Part shown: positions 47,918-55,722 of the stretch, piece after piece
How positions within the stretch are numbered: the first letter of the stretch is position 1
How the letters are laid out: each line of letters opens with the position of its first letter
DNA from: Caldifarciminota bacterium
GTDB lineage: Bacteria > Hydrothermota > UBA3073
Direction: 5' to 3'
Assembly: GCA_030606335.1 (NCBI GenBank)
Contig: JAUWGP010000010.1
Location: 1 to 64,000 of the forward strand
DNA length: 64,000 nt
The notes under the pieces: model-generated
Told to the model about the DNA's origin: nothing
Seen by the model: only the letters and a program-made list of their open reading frames with translations
The model's database searches: none
Position numbers and translations under genes: made by a program

Positions 47918-49762
47918 TTATCTCACAAGGACGACCTTCCTTGTGGAGACTGCTTTAGGACCTGTAAGCTGACAGAAGTAGATACCCTGGGGAGCTATCT
48001 TACCAGTTTTGTCCATCCCATTCCATGTTGTAATGTAGTTTCCTGCAAACTTAGGACCATCCCACAATGTCTTCACGAGTCTGCCCGTAATATCAAATAT
48101 CCTCAAGGCTACCATTGACTCTCTTGGAATATCATAGGATATGGTTACTATCTTACCTGGATTAGGAGAGATATTTGATATATGGTAATAGGAAGGAAGG
48201 TTGATTTCGTCCTCAATACCCACCTGACCCTTAACAACAGCACGGATAAAGAAGTCAGTACAATATCTTGGTCCCCACCATCCACCACCAGTCCAGCGTA
48301 TGAAACTTCTCTCATATGTTCTATTAACATCCTGTCCGAAGTGTGGCTGTCCATCTGTAATGAACTCGTATGTTACGTAGAATGGCTCATCTGTTACAAA
48401 TAACTCTGGTACAATTGTCTCAAGCCAACCAGTAGACATAACTGGAATAAGAATTGGGGTAATGATATCGTTCTCCTCATCCGGGTAACCAGTAGTAGTG
48501 TCTACAGGATTTATATGCAATTTAAGTGTGTCTATACCTGGCGGATTGACAAGAGAATCTATATAGGCAAGACAGGTAACAAGTGTGCATTCGGATTCAG
48601 GTACAAGCATCGTTGCAAGTTTCTCATTTATTGTCCCAAATGCACCTCTACTACTCATCATCATACCATCGTCAGAGGCGAGGAGGGATTCTGGAAGCAC
48701 CTGAATTCCGCAGTAGCTGGAGTCTCCGGCTCCTCCAGGATATGTTACAACCTCTCCAGAATCATCTACTGCCTCGATGTAGTATTTTATACTTGTTCCT
48801 GTAGCCTGATTGGGTATAAGACCATCATAGTAATCATCACCAGTGGGAACCATATCATCCGTTACCCAGCTTGCTCCAATGTCATAATATAATGTGGTTG
48901 ATGTCACTACAGATTCGTCCGTGATTTTTGCACTTATTGTACAAGGGTCTGTGGTGTTATAGGTATTACCATATGGAGTATGAGCTATTACAGGTGGAAG
49001 GGGAAATGTCCTCGCAATATTAGAGATTCTCAGCTCGTCTATGAATCCGTCAAGCCAGGAGTCATTTCCACCACCACCAAAACCAATATTCACTGGTTGA
49101 TCAGAAACATATGGGGGTTCATCATCGACTGGGTCAAGTTCCCATACACCCATATAGAGGAGAGAATCGAACTCATTATGGACGAACATAATTGCAGTGT
49201 GTGGTGTTGTTACAGTATCATATACAAAGCCGAAGTGATACCAGTTTCCAAGTTCAAATATTTCAGAAGGAGACCTCATGTCAACCCAATGCCATGGACG
49301 AACAAAATACCCTATGCTAAATTCATTTCCTCCAGTGACCTGTATCCAGTAGTTTGGGCAGTACCAGGCATACAGAGTATCAGGTTTTGCTATTACCCTT
49401 GGGTCTGTTTGCCAGCTCTCACCCTTTGTAAGTATATTGAACCACGCCTCTATGGTGAATGTGCTATACAAATCCAAAGCACCAGTATCCGGGTCATCCG
49501 CTATGAGCACTCTGCTTGAATCTGTTGGAGCATCATTATCAAGATATAGGCACATATTAAGCCAGTCAAGTCCCGGAATGAAAGCAGCATTCCCATGCAG
49601 CTCCCCGTCCGGGTTTAGTCCAGATGCATCCTCAAGGTTGCTATCAAAGTGTAGAAGCAGCCTTGTATGCTCATCTGATTCATATGGTCCTCCAATCCTT
49701 CCCAGAACAAGCAGTGGAACGATGAGAAGACCTACTATCAGCATGATATATTCCCTCTTCAT
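47918..49762 (-). CDS. LamG-like secreted CTD protein, tandem copy 1
   Basis: A 614-aa protein with the same domains as its downstream twin: signal peptide, LamG-like (about 25-260), Ig-like, DDG/IRA module and FlgD-like CTD ending STRKVVLVR. By eye the two are identical over long stretches, with scattered differences (for example IPRESMVSLRIFD versus IPRESMVALRIFD). It follows module B. Likely a surface-attached carbohydrate or cell-wall-binding protein; catalytic residues not seen. Confidence 0.87.
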   Translation of the reverse strand: MKREYIMLIVGLLIVPLLVLGRIGGPYESDEHTRLLLHFDSNLEDASGLNPDGELHGNAAFIPGLDWLNMCLYLDNDAPTDSSRVLIADDPDTGALDLYSTFTIEAWFNILTKGESWQTDPRVIAKPDTLYAWYCPNYWIQVTGGNEFSIGYFVRPWHWVDMRSPSEIFELGNWYHFGFVYDTVTTPHTAIMFVHNEFDSLLYMGVWELDPVDDEPPYVSDQPVNIGFGGGGNDSWLDGFIDELRISNIARTFPLPPVIAHTPYGNTYNTTDPCTISAKITDESVVTSTTLYYDIGASWVTDDMVPTGDDYYDGLIPNQATGTSIKYYIEAVDDSGEVVTYPGGAGDSSYCGIQVLPESLLASDDGMMMSSRGAFGTINEKLATMLVPESECTLVTCLAYIDSLVNPPGIDTLKLHINPVDTTTGYPDEENDIITPILIPVMSTGWLETIVPELFVTDEPFYVTYEFITDGQPHFGQDVNRTYERSFIRWTGGGWWGPRYCTDFFIRAVVKGQVGIEDEINLPSYYHISNISPNPGKIVTISYDIPRESMVALRIFDITGRLVKTLWDGPKFAGNYITTWNGMDKTGKIAPQGIYFCQLTGPKAVSTRKVVLVR

Positions 49763-49931
49763 ATTTACCTCCCTTTTTGGGTTGTCTTGCTGTCAAATTT
49801 CTAACAACCAATGAAACATGTTTTACGAATTGCACCAGTATTTCGATAATTTCTTTATACCTTTAAGGTGATTTGTGAAATTAGCTTAGTTCGTGCAATT
49901 CGTGTTTTCCTTCTCTACTTTACCATAGACA
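49763..49931. repeat. ACGAATTGCAC inverted-repeat element
   Basis: ACGAATTGCAC (49825-49835) is mirrored by GTGCAATTCGT (49893-49903), an 11-bp perfect inverted repeat around 57 nt. It is of similar size to the other foldback elements but has a different arm sequence. No ORF. Confidence 0.65.
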
Positions 49932-52814
49932 TCATCTCCCTAATTTAACTATCTTTTCTTTAAACCTCTCACCACCAATTTTTAGATGGATGAAATATAC
50001 ACCCTGCGGGAGTGCTTGTCCATTAAAGGATAGTGTATGACTCCCCTTTTTTAATCTATCCTCTAAGATGGTCTCCACCCTTCTACCCATAACATCATAC
50101 ACACTAAGGGAGACATCTGATTCTCGAGCAATAGAGAACGATATATTTGTTGCTACAATAAATGGATTTGGAATACATCTGTAAAGTTGGTTTGATATGC
50201 GAACAGTCTCCTCCTCAATACCTAATTCACCAAGGTCCTCTAAAACCTTTGAGACCAATATCTGTGTAGCATTTGTGAAGTATAGGGGAAAGCCGAAGAA
50301 GATTGCCTTATAGTCATCATTTATGCACCTGAGAGCACAGGGTCTTCCCTGATATTCACTCTCTTGATTCAATGATTGGAATGAGTATACAGCATCTTCT
50401 CCAGAAAAAACATCTATATACATCATTCCATCCCATGAAGAAGGTATCTTAGATGTATCTATATCTATATCAGGATAACCAGAAAGACCACTGGCACCTA
50501 TAAACTCATATGAAAATGATTCATATGCTGTATCGCATCCGAGATAATCGAAGAGAAAATCTCCATCTCCAAATGTGAATGGATATGTTCCACTACCCAC
50601 AATATCAAGCACTGGTCTCCATCCGATAAACCATAATTTACCTCCTGCATCAAGGTATCGTGTGAGGGATGGAACAAAATTTGATGCGAGTGGTTGTACA
50701 TAATGGTCAGCATACCAAACAATCAGGGAATATCTCCCTATGGTTGAAATTTCTGGAGTACCCTGTGAGTCAACATCCCACTCATCAAAATCCAAATTTA
50801 TCTCTGAAAATAGGTCTCTATAGAACTCATCAACCATATTATCTGTCGGATTCCCAGGATTCCCAGGTCCGTCCCAGGTCTCGTCTACAAGAAGGATACC
50901 CTCATCAAACGACATAGGTAAGGCGGAATCAGGATTAGAATATTCACTCTCAAGTCCACCCGAATCCACAGCAGTTACAACATAGTAATACCATACTCCT
51001 GAATCAATGAGTGTATCGATTAATCCCGCTTCTGGAATAATAGAATCGTTTATCATTTCATAGGTGCCTGAAGCTCCCTCTTTCCTGTATACATTATATC
51101 CTATAAGATCGGTCTCCCAGTTATCTCTCCATCCAAGTTTAATACTCATATGGGATGGAAAAGCATCAACATCCTGTGGGGGTAGTGGGGGAGAGGCGTA
51201 AGGAGATGGGAATGTGACAAATGGGTTTCCTATGAATGCGAAATCCCACATAAAGCACTCGAGTGTATCTGATGGAAACCAGTATGATATTCTCTGTGGA
51301 TCACAGTGGTAGTTGAGGTAATCGAGATATGCCCTCCCGAGGTCCTTACCATATGCAAGAGAGTTGAATAAAATATCCTGCGTGCCGGTTCCCATACTCC
51401 TTGTTACACCAAAAGATGCCAGACCAGTAGCGTGTCCAAAGCAGTAGTTTATTGCAAGATTGTTTGAGGGAGACTCGTGGAAGTCTGCTCCATGACAGGC
51501 GAAGAGTGAGGTAAACCTTGAACCAGGGTAGGTATCCCTCAGCTCATTATAAAAAACCCAGTTTGGAGGTCTATCAAAATTATGGAAATAACTCGAGGAG
51601 TGAGCCCATATATTAGTGATCTCATACCCCCTTGTAAGATGGTCAAGGTATTCATAACCAGCAACATACCAGTTATTCCCTCCTACGGTATCTACCTCTT
51701 CTCCATAGATCTGAGCAATACTCTTCTTAATATATTTCATCGCCCCGAACCAATCATGATTTATACACGCAAATCCCCTCTGGGGGATAGATATTCCACC
51801 ATCATAATATTCATTACACTTTTGAAGGAACTCTAAAAGGGATGAAGGATTGTTCTGGGGTGGTCTCATCCAGCAGACCCATATATCTATTAACGGTTCA
51901 TCTCCAAACTCATGCCAGTCGTAAAATCCATCTCCATCTCTGTCTAAGAATATACCATCAAGGTCTTCATAAAAAAACGGTATTGGGCAGGTTTCTCCCC
52001 AAGGAAATTCCCACATTGCATAGGGGAAAAGCCCAACAAGAACTATACCAGCAATACCTGAATCAGAGGCAAGACTGTAAATATATGGTCTCATCTCTTC
52101 CGCAGTATCCCATGAGCCTTCGTAGATATGGAGGGTCACATCATAGTCTGTCTCCACATATGCCCTGTACTGTGTGATTTCATTCATTATTAAGGGTGCA
52201 ATAGAAGATTCTAATACAAGTGCTATGTCTTGGTGTGTTATTGGAGTTGGAACATTTATAAAATATTGTCGGCTATCTGTTCTTACCCATCCTCCAGGGC
52301 TCATATAGAGAACTCGTGCCTCATATACATATGCACCGTATTCAGAGGGAAGTTGATAATCAATATTGAATGTGAAAAAAGATGCACCAGAGACTGTGTC
52401 GTCTACATGTGTGACCCATTGCCATCCAGATGTTGTCTCTTTGTATATTGATACTCTTACCCTTGTTGAGTCATCGAACATATATGCCGTTGTAACGGAA
52501 ATCTCTGCAATACTTGACGGAGAACCATATGGAGGATATTCAATATCCCAGATGTAAAATGTATCTTTTTCCCTTTTATCTATCATCCTGTAGACAGTGG
52601 GGGATAGAATCTGAAACTGCAGTCCGCTCTCATAGAGCGTTTTCATATTATCAGGGACGAGCTGGCATATTGCACTACTTTTTGAAGAGCTCAGCACCTT
52701 TATACCCATACTCCTCAATACAGAGGCATCATATTCCTCAGAGAGAAAGACCAAGCCATAATTTCCATAAAGAAATAATGGAAGAAGAAGGATGTAAAGA
52801 AATGCTCTTTTCAT
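49932..52814 (-). CDS. C25 (gingipain/PorU-like) surface protein of module B
   Basis: A 960-aa secreted protein, paralogue of 6601-9603. Signal peptide about 1-17. C25-like region about 190-535 with His near 405 (IWAHSSSYFH) and Cys near 440 (FACHGADFHE), the expected dyad layout. FN3-like domain about 540-635. ThuA/amidotransferase-like domain about 640-855 (ILLVDETWDGPG, LIVWYADHYV, YLDAGGKLWFIGW). FlgD-like CTD about 870-960 without the repeat-derived insertions of copy A. The stop of the PorV-like gene (TAG) is fused to the AGGAGG ribosome site of this gene, 8 bp before its ATG, so translation is coupled. This recalls porU-porV linkage in Bacteroidetes. Whether it cleaves cargo CTDs is not known. 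Confidence 0.85.
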   Translation of the reverse strand: MKRAFLYILLLPLFLYGNYGLVFLSEEYDASVLRSMGIKVLSSSKSSAICQLVPDNMKTLYESGLQFQILSPTVYRMIDKREKDTFYIWDIEYPPYGSPSSIAEISVTTAYMFDDSTRVRVSIYKETTSGWQWVTHVDDTVSGASFFTFNIDYQLPSEYGAYVYEARVLYMSPGGWVRTDSRQYFINVPTPITHQDIALVLESSIAPLIMNEITQYRAYVETDYDVTLHIYEGSWDTAEEMRPYIYSLASDSGIAGIVLVGLFPYAMWEFPWGETCPIPFFYEDLDGIFLDRDGDGFYDWHEFGDEPLIDIWVCWMRPPQNNPSSLLEFLQKCNEYYDGGISIPQRGFACINHDWFGAMKYIKKSIAQIYGEEVDTVGGNNWYVAGYEYLDHLTRGYEITNIWAHSSSYFHNFDRPPNWVFYNELRDTYPGSRFTSLFACHGADFHESPSNNLAINYCFGHATGLASFGVTRSMGTGTQDILFNSLAYGKDLGRAYLDYLNYHCDPQRISYWFPSDTLECFMWDFAFIGNPFVTFPSPYASPPLPPQDVDAFPSHMSIKLGWRDNWETDLIGYNVYRKEGASGTYEMINDSIIPEAGLIDTLIDSGVWYYYVVTAVDSGGLESEYSNPDSALPMSFDEGILLVDETWDGPGNPGNPTDNMVDEFYRDLFSEINLDFDEWDVDSQGTPEISTIGRYSLIVWYADHYVQPLASNFVPSLTRYLDAGGKLWFIGWRPVLDIVGSGTYPFTFGDGDFLFDYLGCDTAYESFSYEFIGASGLSGYPDIDIDTSKIPSSWDGMMYIDVFSGEDAVYSFQSLNQESEYQGRPCALRCINDDYKAIFFGFPLYFTNATQILVSKVLEDLGELGIEEETVRISNQLYRCIPNPFIVATNISFSIARESDVSLSVYDVMGRRVETILEDRLKKGSHTLSFNGQALPQGVYFIHLKIGGERFKEKIVKLGR

Positions 52815-52822
52815 ATAACCTC

Positions 52823-53719
52823 CTAAAATGAAAAACCCATGGTCATCCTGTGGGAACCAGAGAGAACACCAAGGTTAGAGTATGCATAGTCGAGCTTAAC
52901 TATTGCCTCTCCAACTGGAATTGAAAATCCTGCACCGGATGACCAGGTCTCTACATCATATCCAAACTTATATCCTCCTCTTAGAGTAAAATATCTGTTA
53001 AGTTTGTATTCTAATCCCGTATTTATGACATCCTCATCATCAGTGGGCTTAATCATAACAGCAGCAAGTGTCAGAGAGGGTATTGGCTCAAATGCAGCAC
53101 CAAGAGAAAAATTCATTGGAAGTGAATAGAATTCATTTATAAATCTAAGATTGGGTCCAAAATTTGAGATTTTCATGCCAAATCTAAATCCTCTAATATC
53201 CGTTCTAAAGAGTGTTCCAAGGTCAAATGAAAAAGCACTTACATTATTTTGATAGAGTGAAAGTCCAATATACCTTGCAGTCAGCCCAATAGATGTATGG
53301 TCGGTTAAGAACCTACCATAACTTAACCCGAGTGCATAGTTGGAAGCATAGAATGTTTCACCAGTTCCATCGGGTTGTAGTGGTGTAGTAACCTCTATTG
53401 CATCCGTATACAGGCAGACAAAGGAAATAGCAAATGTGCCAATCCTTCGAAAAGGGGAAGCAATACTTGCAAACTCGTGATTTATACCAGCAAACCATCT
53501 TGTATGTGTTGCTGAAATGTCAATAGAACCTATTAAGGGAAGACAAGCTGGATTATAATAAACAGATGATGCGTCATCCACAACTGCAAGATATGCCTCT
53601 CCCATACCCACTGCCCTCGCACTTACACCTATCTTCAAAAATTGACCGGATGTGCTTCCAGGTCTTTCATACCCACCAAAAAGGAGAGCTGGAATTAGAA
53701 GTAAGATTAACTTTTTCAT
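52823..53719 (-). CDS. PorV/PorQ-family outer-membrane barrel (module B)
   Basis: A 298-aa protein with signal peptide (ends near LLFGG) and the PorV/PorQ signature GVSARAVGMGEAYLAVVDD ... VYYNPACLPL. Its barrel-like strands run to MTMGFSF with terminal Phe. Strongly similar to 13074-13979 along its length (FRFGMKISNFGPNLRFINE versus TRFGMKISNFGPNLEFITE). It sits immediately before the C25 gene. It may be the shuttle or docking barrel for that protein. The ribosome site is the unusual GGGGGG. Confidence 0.86.
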   Translation of the reverse strand: MKKLILLLIPALLFGGYERPGSTSGQFLKIGVSARAVGMGEAYLAVVDDASSVYYNPACLPLIGSIDISATHTRWFAGINHEFASIASPFRRIGTFAISFVCLYTDAIEVTTPLQPDGTGETFYASNYALGLSYGRFLTDHTSIGLTARYIGLSLYQNNVSAFSFDLGTLFRTDIRGFRFGMKISNFGPNLRFINEFYSLPMNFSLGAAFEPIPSLTLAAVMIKPTDDEDVINTGLEYKLNRYFTLRGGYKFGYDVETWSSGAGFSIPVGEAIVKLDYAYSNLGVLSGSHRMTMGFSF

Positions 53720-53947
53720 AAACCCCCCGGATACATATTAAAAATCAAATATCAAATGTCAAAAATGTTCTTTAGGACGCAGATTAACGCAGATTATCAA
53801 GATTTTTTATTTATTTTTTTCAATTTAACAAAATACATGAATTTTTTATCCTGTGTTTCTGCGTTTACCCCGTTAAATACAATGTTTTAAGAACCATCAG
53901 ACATCTATTACTGTATTATTTAACAGGGTAAATTTACGTCCTAAATT
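53720..53947. repeat. Leader, ACGCAGATT element and third CCCCGTTAAATA hairpin
   Basis: About 70 nt next to the PorV-like start are almost the same as those upstream of the module A PorV-like gene, including GTTCTTTAGGACGCAGATTAACGC. The right end ATCCTGTGTTTCTGCGTTTA is followed by a CCCCGTTAAATA (53868-53879) / TATTTAACAGGG (53917-53928) hairpin, which appears to have inserted into the element, since TTTACGTCC resumes after it. Confidence 0.7.
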
Positions 53948-55714
53948 TTATTTTATCACCACGAATTTCCCCCTCTGTATGTTTCCGGTTTCGTGGTCCT
54001 CTACAGTAAAAAGATATATATCACTACCAATAGCCTGACCAACTCTTGATACAAGGTTCCAGTCCTCAAAACCATTGATAGGGTCGTTATGTTCTATTGT
54101 AAATACAAGGTCTCCTGCAAGGGTGAAAATATTTATAGTACATCTGTTAGGAAGATTAACAAACTGTATTCTCCTGTCCTGCTCCATCCATGGCCTACCA
54201 GGTGGATGAGTCTCCCAGGGAGGGTTATATGCTGTGTAATCTACATTCCCCAGGTATGGGTTAGGAACAACACTGACATTCCCAACATCCTCGGCAGGAG
54301 GAGGTCCTGGAAATATCTCAGACGAATTTACAGCCTTACTGCTCTCAAGGTTTATAAATCCTGAAACCGTATCAGGAAGGGCAAAAGATGTTACTGTATA
54401 GTAGTATGCAAGATTGTTTAAAATTCCATCATCTATATATTCATATTCTATTCCCATGTCAAAACCGAAACCGTCTCCTATGACATCATACTCACCAAGA
54501 AGTGTCCATGGTCCATCAGGGCCAAGAGTGCTCCTGTATACTCGGTATCCTGCGAAAGGTTTGAGTATTTCATCCAACCTGTTCTCATCTTCATAATCCT
54601 CAGGATTTATACCCGGGTCTCCATCATCCCACTTCCAGGATAGTTTAGCACCATGGTTTCTTGGTTCTACACTGAGAGGAGGAGAGGGTGGCGGAGACGG
54701 GAAATTCCATTCAGGATAATATACCTCGATAAGGGATAGGTTATTATTAAAAGAATCAAGTGTATCCTTTGCAGTAAAAAGTGCTACAGTAAACATAAGT
54801 GTATCTCCATAATTCATCTCATAGGGTCCAAGACTTACAATGAGTGCTGAGCCCGTAGTAACTGCCTGCGGAGGCTTTATATATCCATCAGACATCTCAA
54901 TATATCTATCAGGATCCATTGCTTCTGGTGTATGTGTACCACCCCACCATCTAAATGTTGTATCAATAGGTTCGCCAGGTGGGAATATTCTTGCTGCGAG
55001 TATAGGATATTCTGTAGTTCCATCCACTCCCCTTGGTTCCTCGAAAGCAACAGCAGTGAGATGTTCACCTTTAAACCAAGATCTATCATCTTGCCCAAAT
55101 GCCCAGCTTGTCCCTCTTAACCCAATATTTGCATCTAACCAGTAACATAAATACGTATTGTGTATTGTTTTGGGATTTTTGGAGATAATAAAGTAGTCAA
55201 ACATTATAAACTCATCCACAGGTTCAAATCCCCAGCAATAACTCCTATCTATTACCTGAATATAGAGGGGATTATGTTCCACTATATTCGTCCAGAAGAA
55301 ATCAGAGTACCTACAAATAAAATCCTGCTCGGATATTGCAATATATTCTGACCAGTATGGTATATCTATAGTATCTCCTTTTCCAGCAACCCATATTGTG
55401 TCCCAGGATGTATCTGTAGGATAGGTTTCGTAATGTGAAGGAGAAGCCCATCCAGTTGTGACAGTGACAAGGGTATCATTATCGACTATACCACCTACCC
55501 ATAATCCACCCTCACCCATATGTTCTACCCCAGAACCTGGTGGTGACTCATAGTATATCCACTGCCACTCATAGTCTGTCTGGGCTGCCCACTGCGCTCC
55601 CTGGTTTGTAACCACTCCTGTAAGTGTTCCTATATCATGCTTTTTCCATTGAAGGTTTGGCTGAGCATAAACGATTCCTATAATAAATGGCAGGATAATA
55701 ACAATTTTTCTCAT
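53948..55714 (-). CDS. Secreted CTD protein of module B (TBDR-linked surface protein)
   Basis: A 588-aa exported protein, paralogue of 14224-16071. Signal peptide ends near IVYAQ. N-terminal region has GGLWVGGIVDNDTLVTV, the TBDR-linked surface protein pattern. FN3-like domain about 345-455 (AKLSWKWDDGDPG ... YYYTVTSF). The C-terminus has NPYLGNVDYTAY, INIFTLAGDLVFTIEH and GKFVVIK, a variant FlgD-like CTD. Its start lies 8 bp after the TBDR stop with AGGAGGG, so it is translated with the receptor. Probably a surface partner of that TBDR; no catalytic motif seen. Confidence 0.82.
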   Translation of the reverse strand: MRKIVIILPFIIGIVYAQPNLQWKKHDIGTLTGVVTNQGAQWAAQTDYEWQWIYYESPPGSGVEHMGEGGLWVGGIVDNDTLVTVTTGWASPSHYETYPTDTSWDTIWVAGKGDTIDIPYWSEYIAISEQDFICRYSDFFWTNIVEHNPLYIQVIDRSYCWGFEPVDEFIMFDYFIISKNPKTIHNTYLCYWLDANIGLRGTSWAFGQDDRSWFKGEHLTAVAFEEPRGVDGTTEYPILAARIFPPGEPIDTTFRWWGGTHTPEAMDPDRYIEMSDGYIKPPQAVTTGSALIVSLGPYEMNYGDTLMFTVALFTAKDTLDSFNNNLSLIEVYYPEWNFPSPPPSPPLSVEPRNHGAKLSWKWDDGDPGINPEDYEDENRLDEILKPFAGYRVYRSTLGPDGPWTLLGEYDVIGDGFGFDMGIEYEYIDDGILNNLAYYYTVTSFALPDTVSGFINLESSKAVNSSEIFPGPPPAEDVGNVSVVPNPYLGNVDYTAYNPPWETHPPGRPWMEQDRRIQFVNLPNRCTINIFTLAGDLVFTIEHNDPINGFEDWNLVSRVGQAIGSDIYLFTVEDHETGNIQRGKFVVIK

Positions 55715-55722
55715 ATACCCTC

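Noticed and set aside
47520-47972. 150-aa plus-strand ORF, with a similar 125-aa ORF at 49437-49814
   Set aside because: Both are antisense to the LamG-like genes. They resemble each other only because those genes are duplicates. No ribosome site and no family match.
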